From contig JACCYX010000295.1 in the NCBI GenBank assembly GCA_013696265.1, positions 1-7,618 of the forward strand: a DNA stretch of 7,618 nt, in the 5' to 3' direction. Shown here in pieces: positions 1 to 5,618 of this stretch (position 1 is its first letter; each line of letters starts with the position of its first letter). The notes beneath the pieces were generated by a model. It was not told the DNA's origin, did not search any database, and was given only the letters and a program-made list of their open reading frames with translations. Source of the DNA: Chloroflexia bacterium (lineage in GTDB: Bacteria; Chloroflexota; Chloroflexia; Thermomicrobiales; UBA6265). The position numbers were made by a program, and so were the translations under genes.

Positions 1-755
1 CGGAGGGCGGCGATGTCGTTCCCCTCTTTCGGTTCGGCCTGGGCCGTGCCGATGAAATACGTGGCAATCGAGGCGGTGATGTAGCCGAAGACGCTGACGG
101 CGAAGACCCGCATCAGGATGGCCAGCACCCGCGCCTCGGTACTGACGGCGTACAGCTCGTTGTTGATCGTCGTCACCATCGCCGATGACCACCAGAGCGC
201 CGAACCGAAGCTCTGGATCGGCGCCCCCTCGATCCCGCGATCGAAGTAGCGAACCCCCACCGCCCCGGCGAGCATGACCACCACGGTGAGCGCACCGACC
301 CAGGCGAACTGGCGGCCGCGCGTCACCGCTCGCAAGACGCGGATGCCCCTGTTGATGCCGCCCAGGAACCGCACCAAACTGAGCGAGCGCAGGGCCCGCG
401 CCGCCCGGAAGGCGCGCAGCGGCCGCAGGAACGGCAGCACGAGCGAGAGCGCCCCCAGCCAGTTGCTCCGGAGGAACTCGCCCTTGGCGGGGGCCACGAT
501 CAGCCGCACCGCGAACTCGACCAGGAAGATCGCCCAGATCGCCTGGAGCGCCCAGAACAGCCGCGAACTCGCCGCCTCTGAAAGCTCGATGGCGGAGTAG
601 TCGAGCAGGAGCAACCCAAGGAAGACGAGTCCGAGACCCGCCATCACCGGATCGAGGATCGCCTGCAGGTTTTCGGCCAGTTCCCACCGCTGGTCGCGGA
701 CGATAGCCTGTTTTTCGTCCCTCTCGGAAGGCTGGCGATCTGCTGGCTGGGTCAT
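1..755 (-). CDS. Voltage-sensor-type ion channel (ion transport protein), C-terminus cut by window edge
   Basis: This is a membrane protein of the 6-TM voltage-gated cation channel superfamily, likely a tetrameric inner-membrane channel. I translated the minus strand from the ATG at 755-753; 251 codons are open and the end lies beyond base 1. After a charged cytosolic N-terminus (about 1-32), hydrophobic segments follow at about 36-53 (S1), 66-86 (S2) and 98-110 (S3). An S4-like helix has arginines at 111, 114, 117, 120 and 123, the every-third-residue pattern of a voltage sensor. S5 is about 151-170, the pore region 184-205 (starting ALWW) and S6 209-236 (FAVSVFGYITASIATYF). The K+ filter TVGYGD is absent; TTINNELYAV stands in its place, so ion selectivity cannot be assumed. 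The start lies 12 bases behind the stop of the upstream oxidoreductase gene, so the two are probably co-transcribed. The family call is firm; the transported ion is unknown. Confidence 0.85.
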   Translation of the reverse strand, partial: MTQPADRQPSERDEKQAIVRDQRWELAENLQAILDPVMAGLGLVFLGLLLLDYSAIELSEAASSRLFWALQAIWAIFLVEFAVRLIVAPAKGEFLRSNWLGALSLVLPFLRPLRAFRAARALRSLSLVRFLGGINRGIRVLRAVTRGRQFAWVGALTVVVMLAGAVGVRYFDRGIEGAPIQSFGSALWWSSAMVTTINNELYAVSTEARVLAILMRVFAVSVFGYITASIATYFIGTAQAEPKEGNDIAAL

Positions 756-767
756 TGCCGGTTCCCG

Positions 768-1733
768 CTATGCAAAGGCGGGGATGACCTCGGCGGCGAA
801 GCGGCCGACCGGGTCCCGGTCATGGGCTAGGTTCGGCATGTAGACGATCACGTAATCGATCCCAGCCTCGGCCAAGTCGTTGATGTGCGACTGCACGCGG
901 TCCGGCGAGCCGATGATCTTTCCCTTCGCGTACTCCTCGAACGGCTGGTCGCCCCGGATGTGGGCGGTCGCGGCGACCGGGTCCTCGCCCTCGCGGGTCA
1001 GGAAGACATCGGCTTCGGCCGACCGGATGATCTCATCGTAGTCGCGGCCGACCGTCTCACAGTGCCCCTGGAGCACTTCCAGCTTGTGGCGGCAGGTTTC
1101 CGGGTCGCGCCCCACGTTGCAGGCATCGCCGTACTGCGCCACCAGTTTCAGCGTGACCTTTTCGCCCCCGCCGCCGATCCACATCGACACCTTCTGGCCC
1201 GGTACGGCACTCTTCGGCTCGTTGATCGGGCCGTCGATGGCGTAGCGCTTGCCCTGGAATGTCGGTTTGTCCTCGGTCCACATCTTGTGGATGATCTGGA
1301 CCGCCTCGCGGAACATCCCCATCCGCTCCGGGGTTTCCGGGAAGCCATAGCCGTAGGCGCGCCACTCGTGCTCGTACCAGCCGGCCCCGATCCCGGCGTT
1401 GAGCCGGCCGTGACTGGCGACATCGACCGTGGAGGCGATCTTGGCGTAGAGGGCAGGATTGCGGTAGCCGTTGCAGCCGACCATCTGGCCGATCCGGACC
1501 CGCTCGGTGTCCCGCGCCAACGTCGCGGAAACGGTCCAGCACTCGAACGTGGTTTCCATCGTCGGTTCCGGCACGGTGTGGAAATGATCGTAGACCCAGA
1601 CCGAATCCCACGGCCCGGCATCGGCCTCCTTCGCGACGGCGGTCATCGCTTCGTATTGCGCGATCGGGTCGGGGATGCTGACCAGGTCCATCTTCCAGCC
1701 CTGGGGCACGAAAAGCCCGAATTTCACGGTCAT
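768..1733 (-). CDS. LLM-class F420-dependent oxidoreductase, Rv1855c-like
   Basis: A cytosolic luciferase-like (LLM) flavin/F420 oxidoreductase of 321 residues with a TIM-barrel fold; hydride transfer with coenzyme F420 is expected, substrate unknown. The N-terminal strand MTVKFGLFVPQGW is the usual LLM beginning. Highly characteristic stretches are VYDHFHTVPEPTMETTFECW (about 48-67), GRLNAGIGAGWYEHEWRAYG (109-128) and WIGGGGEKVTLKLVAQYGDA (185-204), which I recognise as the Rv1855c-type F420 family (TIGR03560-like). The frame stays open upstream to an ATG at 1922, but that 63-residue extension is low in hydrophobic order and absent from the family. The ATG at 1733 has a strong Shine-Dalgarno (AGGAAGGG) six bases upstream, so I chose it. 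It is the first gene of a minus-strand operon with the ion channel. The family is certain; the assignment to F420 rather than FMN rests on family resemblance. Confidence 0.94.
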   Translation of the reverse strand: MTVKFGLFVPQGWKMDLVSIPDPIAQYEAMTAVAKEADAGPWDSVWVYDHFHTVPEPTMETTFECWTVSATLARDTERVRIGQMVGCNGYRNPALYAKIASTVDVASHGRLNAGIGAGWYEHEWRAYGYGFPETPERMGMFREAVQIIHKMWTEDKPTFQGKRYAIDGPINEPKSAVPGQKVSMWIGGGGEKVTLKLVAQYGDACNVGRDPETCRHKLEVLQGHCETVGRDYDEIIRSAEADVFLTREGEDPVAATAHIRGDQPFEEYAKGKIIGSPDRVQSHINDLAEAGIDYVIVYMPNLAHDRDPVGRFAAEVIPAFA

Positions 1734-1739
1734 GGCAGA

Positions 1740-1747
1740 CCCTTCCT
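1740..1747 (-). promoter_or_regulatory. Ribosome binding site fixing the oxidoreductase start
   Basis: On the minus strand this reads AGGAAGGG and lies six bases before the ATG at 1733. It decides the start in favour of the family-typical N-terminus over the ATG 63 codons upstream. Confidence 0.75.
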
Positions 1748-1790
1748 GAGTGGCGGCGGCGTCATCCTTCCGGAACAAGTCCGGGACCGC

Positions 1791-1796
1791 ATTATC
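1791..1796 (-). promoter_or_regulatory. Candidate -10 element for the oxidoreductase/channel operon
   Basis: The minus strand reads GATAAT, five of six matches to the sigma-70 -10 consensus and an AT-rich island in GC-rich surroundings. A start site about seven bases downstream would give a leader of roughly 50 nt. No convincing -35 hexamer lies 16-18 bases upstream (TTCCGC is the best), so this is a weak call. Confidence 0.3.
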
Positions 1797-1898
1797 ACCG
1801 TCCTCGTCGCAAGGCGGAAGGAGCGGGTTCGGACTGGGGCCCCAATCGAGTAGACAGGGAAGACCCTGAATCCAAACGAAGGGCGTTGGGGTAACAGG

Positions 1899-1928
1899 GG
1901 ATGAGCGTTCAGTCGACGACACTCATCC
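1899..1928. repeat. Inverted repeat GGATGAG-N16-CTCATCC in the divergent intergenic region
   Basis: Perfect 7-base arms at 1899-1905 and 1922-1928 are separated by 16 bases that contain the palindrome GTCGAC (1912-1917), almost at the dyad centre. Arm centres are 23 bases apart, near two helical turns. The element sits 44 bases before the ATG of the secreted-protein gene at 1973 and could be an operator or a leader hairpin. Seven-base arms can arise by chance. Confidence 0.35.
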
Positions 1929-1957
1929 AAAGACGCACGAACCCATTCACTTGTCGT

Positions 1958-1963
1958 GAGGAG
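1958..1963 (+). promoter_or_regulatory. Ribosome binding site fixing the start at 1973
   Basis: GAGGAG lies nine bases before the ATG at 1973. It favours this start over the in-frame ATG at 1901, which would place 24 mostly polar residues in front of a well-formed signal peptide. Confidence 0.7.
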
Positions 1964-1972
1964 AGCGTTTTC

Positions 1973-2479
1973 ATGTTTCACTGGCTCAAGATTCCGGCGT
2001 TTACCCTTGGCTTCCTGATGGTGTTCGCGGGCTCGGCCGCGCTGGCACCCCACGCCGCACTGGCGGCCGAAGAAATCCAGGTCACCGGTAGTGTCACCGA
2101 CGGCGGGACATTCGAGGGAGTCGCTGTCGATCCCGTCTTCACTTCGTTCGAAGAGGCCCTTGTCTTTAGCGGAAACCTGGAGGGTACCGTCACGGTTGAC
2201 GGCGTCGAAACGGCGGTCAGCCAGCGGTTCGACGAATTTGCCAACGTTTCCGACCGGTCGAATTGCAAGACAATCTATTACGTGATCGACCCGATCCTCG
2301 TTGACGCAATCGGCGACGAGATTCATCTGGACGAAATCGCGATGAAGAAGCCTCGCACGGGGCTACTGGGCGGCCTGCTTGGCGGTGACGCGTTCTGCGT
2401 GATAAGTGACCTCGCGGGCGACGAGAATGGCGATATCGACCGCCTGGCCGATCTGCTCAACGATCTGCTGGGGAACTAG
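1973..2479 (+). CDS. Small secreted protein of unknown function, two cysteines
   Basis: A 168-residue exported protein whose function I do not recognise. The N-terminus MFHWLK is followed by a hydrophobic core (about 7-26) and an alanine-rich cleavage region, with cutting expected near residue 31 or 32 (ALA/AEE). The mature part (about 136 residues) is acidic and beta-rich. It has exactly two cysteines, C98 and C142, that could form a disulfide outside the cell. The C-terminal third holds a Gly/Leu repeat (LLGGLLGG, 131-138) just before C142, then DENGD (150-154) and a leucine-rich end (LADLLNDLLGN). The order 'hydrophobic strand, EIHLDEI, Leu/Gly loop, Cys' recalls secreted actinobacterial and Chloroflexota hypotheticals that end in an NLLGNLLC-type segment; that is memory-based and tentative. 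It lies upstream of a second secreted protein and an ECF sigma/anti-sigma pair, which suggests a cell-envelope or stress role. A strong hairpin follows the stop. Confidence 0.75.
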   Translation: MFHWLKIPAFTLGFLMVFAGSAALAPHAALAAEEIQVTGSVTDGGTFEGVAVDPVFTSFEEALVFSGNLEGTVTVDGVETAVSQRFDEFANVSDRSNCKTIYYVIDPILVDAIGDEIHLDEIAMKKPRTGLLGGLLGGDAFCVISDLAGDENGDIDRLADLLNDLLGN

Positions 2480-2496
2480 ACCAGACGTTTCGCCAT

Positions 2497-2538
2497 CAGG
2501 GGCTGGGGAGCGGGATGGATTCCGCCCTCCGGCCCCTG
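2497..2538 (+). terminator. Long GC-rich hairpin after the secreted-protein gene
   Basis: The arms begin CAGGGGC and end GCCCCTG and can pair for 17 of 18 positions, counting three G-T wobbles and one A-C mismatch, around a loop of about six bases (ATGGAT). It begins 17 bases after the stop at 2479. No clear T-run follows (only TCTC), so it may be a Rho-independent terminator without a good U-tract, a 3' stabilising hairpin, or an attenuating structure ahead of the next gene. Confidence 0.5.
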
Positions 2539-2720
2539 TCTCAGGCTTGAGCGGGCGACAGCAATCCATCGGGCGGACCATTCGGTTCCCCTGAAGGCCG
2601 TCGTCAACATCGCAATGCCTCGGATCAGGCCGCATCCCTTCCGGGGCTGTAGTACCATCGCCACGCATCGACCGGCCGCACGCTGGCCAGTACATGGTGA
2701 CGTCGCTCCGGCCGACGACG

Positions 2721-2728
2721 AGAAGGGA
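2721..2728 (+). promoter_or_regulatory. Ribosome binding site fixing the GTG start at 2736
   Basis: AGAAGGGA lies seven bases before the GTG at 2736. It favours this start over the in-frame ATG at 2694, which would put 14 extra residues with three arginines in front of the signal peptide. Confidence 0.6.
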
Positions 2729-2735
2729 TGTTGGC

Positions 2736-3302
2736 GTGACGCGACCAGGCAAGCGGATGGTGCTTCTCGTTTCAGCCATGCTCGTCGCACTGGCCGTATC
2801 ACTGGTTGGCCCCTTCACCTCGTTCGCGGATCACGAAAGCGACAACGAGCTGACCTTCGAGCCCGTACTGGACTCCCCTTCACCGGCGGGTTCCGGCACG
2901 GGAACAGTCGATTTTCGCGGCGGCGGCGAGCCAGACTCACGCTGGACGATCATCTTCCAGGTCGACGATCTCCAGCCCGAAACGAACTACGTCACGGTCG
3001 TTCAGGGCCGGACCGGCGAAGACGACTCCCCGGAAGCCGGCGCGTTCTCTCCCTTCTGTGCGTTTCGCACCGATGGCAACGGTGACGGTGGCTGTTGGTA
3101 TTACCTGATTGGCTTGCGCCGCCTTGGCCTCGTCCAGGTGCGGCTCGACAACGAGAATGGTCCGCCTGTCCTGCAGTCCACACGCCAGGAGGATGGTCCC
3201 GGTTCAATGGAGAGCACCACGAACTTTCATTCGCTGACGCTGACCGCCACGCCGCGGGCCGAGGAAGACGAGCCCCAGGCGTCGCCGGTCGCGACACCCT
3301 GA
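2736..3302 (+). CDS. Secreted beta-rich protein with DGNGDG loop, function unknown
   Basis: An exported protein of 188 residues read from GTG 2736. A positive N-region (TRPGKR) precedes a hydrophobic core (about 8-28), with cleavage expected after SFA (31). The mature part starts DHESDNELTFEP and looks all-beta: GSGTGTVDFRGG (52-63) then WTIIFQVDDLQPETNYVTVV (70-89), the strand-turn-strand pattern of small extracellular beta-sandwich proteins. C108 and C120 bracket RTDGNGDG, whose D113-x-N115-x-D117-G118 pattern resembles calcium-binding loops; a disulfide closing over such a loop is plausible. The C-terminus is an acidic, Pro-rich tail ending ASPVATP, a low-complexity style I associate with Thermomicrobia exported proteins. 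There is no cell-wall anchor or lipobox. It lies 192 bases upstream of the ECF sigma gene. The family is not recognised; export is well supported and function unknown. Confidence 0.8.
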   Translation: MTRPGKRMVLLVSAMLVALAVSLVGPFTSFADHESDNELTFEPVLDSPSPAGSGTGTVDFRGGGEPDSRWTIIFQVDDLQPETNYVTVVQGRTGEDDSPEAGAFSPFCAFRTDGNGDGGCWYYLIGLRRLGLVQVRLDNENGPPVLQSTRQEDGPGSMESTTNFHSLTLTATPRAEEDEPQASPVATP

Positions 3303-3494
3303 ATCATCGCTTCCTGGCCGATGCGCGAGATCGCGCGCTTGATGAACGTCAATGAATCCGATTCCGAAGAAACGGCCTATGCGTATTGACGAGGTGGATG
3401 AACAGCCAGGCATCCGCACCGCGTCGAAGAGGGAGCGTCTGTCCAGAGCTTACCCCGTTAAGGGTCGATCCCGGTCTGCGGCGAGAGGGAGTTG

Positions 3495-4124
3495 GTGAAC
3501 GGGAAAGCGGTGTCTGGACACCTGGCTGATCAACAACTGGCTGACCGGCGCACGATCGCGGCGCTGGCGGCTGGTGATCCGAACGCTCTCGAAACACTGT
3601 ACAACCAGTACGCAACGCTGGTGATGACCGTTATCCAGCGCATGGTGCGGGACCGGCAAATTGCCGAAGAGTTGCTGCAAGAGGTCTTTCTCCGCATTTG
3701 GCAACGTGTCGAAACCTATGAGCCCGAGCGTGGACAGGTGCGGAACTGGATTCTGGGCGTTGCCCACAACCTGGCGCTCAACGAACTTCGCCGCCAGCGG
3801 CGGCGGCCCCAGATCCTCACCTCCCAACCCGAGACGGCGGGCGGGACCGGAGTGCCTGACGATCCGCTGGCGCGCATGCCGGACCCTGGTTTTCAGCCGG
3901 ACGACATCGTCTGGCTACGCGAGCGACGAGCCCGGCTGGCGGACGCGCTTGGCCAGCTTCCGGAGGTCCAACGGACGGTGATCGGCCTCTACGCGAACGG
4001 ATACAGCCAATCGGAGATCGCCACCCGGCTGCACGAGCCGCTCGGGACCGTCAAGTCCCGCATGCGGCGAGGACTGCTCCACCTACGCGAGATCGTGCAC
4101 GACCTGGAACCGGACCGTGGGTGA
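3495..4124 (+). CDS. ECF (sigma-70 family, group 4) RNA polymerase sigma factor, SigK-like
   Basis: An alternative sigma factor that directs RNA polymerase to a stress or envelope regulon. Region 2 is at about 30-103: ALETLYNQYATLVMTVIQRM, then IAEELLQEVFLRIWQRVETY and the promoter-melting segment GQVRNWILGVAHNLALNELR. A Pro/Gly-rich linker (about 104-138) joins region 4 (about 147-200), with LPEVQRTVIGLYANGYSQSE and the helix-turn-helix end GTVKSRMRRGLLHLREIV. There is no C-terminal SnoaL or other extra domain and there are no cysteines. I chose GTG 3495 because a purine-rich GAGAGGGAG lies just upstream; TTG 3492 and GTG 3510 are alternatives that alter only the disordered N-terminus. It is followed after 69 bases by an RskA-like anti-sigma gene, the usual partner arrangement, and such operons are commonly autoregulated. 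Family certain; the SigK-like subgroup is inferred mostly from the partner. Confidence 0.95.
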   Translation: MNGKAVSGHLADQQLADRRTIAALAAGDPNALETLYNQYATLVMTVIQRMVRDRQIAEELLQEVFLRIWQRVETYEPERGQVRNWILGVAHNLALNELRRQRRRPQILTSQPETAGGTGVPDDPLARMPDPGFQPDDIVWLRERRARLADALGQLPEVQRTVIGLYANGYSQSEIATRLHEPLGTVKSRMRRGLLHLREIVHDLEPDRG

Positions 4125-4193
4125 TGTCAGGACGACATTTCGCGGGACGATCCAAAGAGTTCGAAGGCGTCTAACGACGTCAGGGCGAGTAAC

Positions 4194-4973
4194 GTGGAGA
4201 CTTTGACAGAGGCACAACATAACGACATTGCCGAGCTTCTGCCCGACTTCGCGATCGGGGCATTGAGCGATGGCGATCTCTGGCGTGTCGAGGCGCATCT
4301 TGAGTCCTGCCCGCGGTGCCGGGCGGAGTTCGTCCAATTGCTCGATCTCGTCAGTGTCATGGCGCCCGTGGCGCCGCCCAGCCTCGCCGCCAGACGCACC
4401 CTCTTCGAGCGGGCTGGCTATCCGCTCCCGGCTCCTCCTTTGACCGCGGCCGCCGAGCCCCCCGCACCCGTTTTCCGCGACAGACAACGCCAGGCAGCCA
4501 GGATTACTCGCCTGCCTGCCCGGGTGGGCCAGATCGCCTTGGCCGCGGCGGCCATTGCCCTGTTCCTGCTCGGCGGCTGGAATCTCTGGTTGCAGCGTGA
4601 ACTCGACGATCAGGAGCACCTCATCGCGCTCGTCGCGGAACCCGGCAACGCCTACCCGCTCACCGATTCCGAGGTCGCAACGGATGCCACCGCCATCTTC
4701 TACGTCGATCCCGAGCGCGACCAGGCGTTGCTGACGGCCCAAGGCTTGCCGGCGCTGGCCAACGACGGACGCTACCAGGTTTGGCTCTTCACCGAGGGCG
4801 GGTCACGGGTCAGCGGCGGCTCGTTCGTGCCGGAACCGGACGGCACCGTCGCCTACGCCGTCGAACCCACCGATCCGCTGGATACCTATTGGGCGGTCGC
4901 CATCTCCGCCGAGCCGGAGGCGGGAAGCGAGGCTCCAACATCGCCGCTCCTGCTCGGCGGTTGGATCCAGTAG
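4194..4973 (+). CDS. Membrane-anchored zinc-type anti-sigma factor, RskA family
   Basis: A 259-residue single-pass inner-membrane protein expected to hold the neighbouring ECF sigma inactive until a signal releases it. The cytosolic N-terminal anti-sigma domain (about 1-75) carries H35-x3-C39-x2-C42 (AHLESCPRC), the ZAS zinc site; H9 could be the fourth ligand. A Pro/Ala linker (about 76-95) leads to a transmembrane helix at about 111-131 (IALAAAAIALFLLGGWNLWL). The outer RskA domain (about 155-259) has the typical GLPALANDGRYQVWLF and the ending AISAEPEAGSEAPTSPLLLG. C39 and C42 are the only cysteines. The start is GTG 4194 with AGGGCGAG four bases upstream; it yields a domain of normal length. 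Release of the sigma by regulated intramembrane proteolysis is known for relatives and is inferred here. Both the position after the sigma gene and the domain order support the call. Confidence 0.93.
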   Translation: METLTEAQHNDIAELLPDFAIGALSDGDLWRVEAHLESCPRCRAEFVQLLDLVSVMAPVAPPSLAARRTLFERAGYPLPAPPLTAAAEPPAPVFRDRQRQAARITRLPARVGQIALAAAAIALFLLGGWNLWLQRELDDQEHLIALVAEPGNAYPLTDSEVATDATAIFYVDPERDQALLTAQGLPALANDGRYQVWLFTEGGSRVSGGSFVPEPDGTVAYAVEPTDPLDTYWAVAISAEPEAGSEAPTSPLLLGGWIQ

Positions 4974-5026
4974 CCCCGGTCCCATCGTCTCGGTCATACT
5001 CCCGGTCACACGTCAGGATCGGTACC

Positions 5027-5035
5027 GGGAAAGGA
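5027..5035 (+). promoter_or_regulatory. Ribosome binding site of the GNAT gene
   Basis: GGGAAAGGA lies seven bases before the ATG at 5043. It overlaps the end of a short palindrome CGGTACCG (5020-5027). The 69-base gap from the anti-sigma stop has no convincing promoter or terminator, so read-through from the sigma operon is possible. Confidence 0.55.
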
Positions 5036-5042
5036 CCGCGAC

Positions 5043-5618
5043 ATGGTGCTGCTGCCAACCGGGCGCCTCCTGCTCCGGGAATTCATCCTGGACGACGCGC
5101 CCGCGCTCAACGCGATCGAGGTGCACCCCGACGTGGCCCGCTGGGTCTGGCTGCCCGGACCGAGCCTGGAGGATACGCGACGCACTATCGAGTTCCTCAT
5201 CGCAAGCGCGGCCGAGACGCCCCGCACGATCTATACCCTGGCGATCGTGACGAAGGCGGACGACCGCCTCATCGGTCGTTGCGGTTTCGACATCACCGGC
5301 CCAGAGTCGACCGAAGGTGTCGTGGGGTACGCCATGCACCGGGATTACTGGGGCCAGGGCTATATGACCGAAGCGGTCCGGGCGCTCGTCGGCTTTGGGT
5401 TTGGCAAGCTGAACCTGCACCGAGTCTGGGCCGAGGCCGATCCACGGAACATTGGCTCGTGGCGGGTGCTGGGAAAAGTCGGCATGCGGCGGGAAGGTCA
5501 TCTCATCGAAAACGCATTCGAGAACGGCGATTGGTGCGACTCGTACATCTACGCCATCCTCGACCGGGAGTGGGAAGGGGCCAGCCGGCATCCGCACCCT
5601 GATACCATCGCGCAATGA
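5043..5618 (+). CDS. GNAT-family N-acetyltransferase, RimJ/RimL-like
   Basis: A 191-residue cytosolic acetyltransferase of the Acetyltransf_3 type that transfers an acetyl group from acetyl-CoA to an amine on a protein N-terminus or small molecule. The N-terminal strand LPTGRLLLREFILDDAPAL (about 4-22) is typical of the RimJ/RimL subgroup. Motif A, the acetyl-CoA pyrophosphate loop, is YWGQGYMTEAVRALVGFGFG (about 101-120). Motif B is LNLHRVWAEADPRNIGSWRV (122-141) followed by LGKVGMRREG. Length and order of motifs are normal. The ATG is supported by a good Shine-Dalgarno. Its stop overlaps the start of the phosphotransferase gene (ATGA at 5615-5618), so the two proteins are probably translationally coupled. 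The substrate cannot be told: ribosomal protein, aminoglycoside-like compound or other amine are all possible. Confidence 0.94.
   Translation: MVLLPTGRLLLREFILDDAPALNAIEVHPDVARWVWLPGPSLEDTRRTIEFLIASAAETPRTIYTLAIVTKADDRLIGRCGFDITGPESTEGVVGYAMHRDYWGQGYMTEAVRALVGFGFGKLNLHRVWAEADPRNIGSWRVLGKVGMRREGHLIENAFENGDWCDSYIYAILDREWEGASRHPHPDTIAQ

Noticed and set aside
274..600. Plus-strand frame of 108 codons
   Set aside because: It lies opposite the ion-channel gene, whose transmembrane segments and voltage sensor are clear. The product is Arg/Ser-rich without pattern.
1772..1802. GGAAC with a downstream GTC as an ECF promoter in the divergent region
   Set aside because: The spacer is 23 bases, far longer than the 15-17 expected for ECF promoters.
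885..1853. Long plus-strand open frame (322 codons) opposite the oxidoreductase gene
   Set aside because: It is antisense to a gene with clear family motifs. Its translation is rich in Arg, Ala, Gly and Pro with no recognisable domain, as expected when a GC-rich gene is read on the other strand.
1734..1922. N-terminal extension of the oxidoreductase from the ATG at 1922
   Set aside because: The 63 extra residues are not family-like, and a strong Shine-Dalgarno precedes the ATG at 1733. The extension would also use up most of the divergent promoter region.
2615..3085. Overlapping plus-strand frame of 156 codons inside the second secreted gene
   Set aside because: Its product is Arg/Gly-rich with no domain. 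The alternative frame gives a signal peptide, paired cysteines and an ordered beta pattern.
3323..3336. Short hairpin GCGCG-AGAT-CGCGC after the second secreted gene
   Set aside because: Only five pairs and no T-run follow. Such CG runs are common at this base composition, so I did not call a terminator.
3386..3414. TTGACG as a -35 box upstream of the sigma gene
   Set aside because: The hexamer is good, but the positions 16-18 bases downstream (AGGCAT/GGCATC) do not resemble a -10 element.
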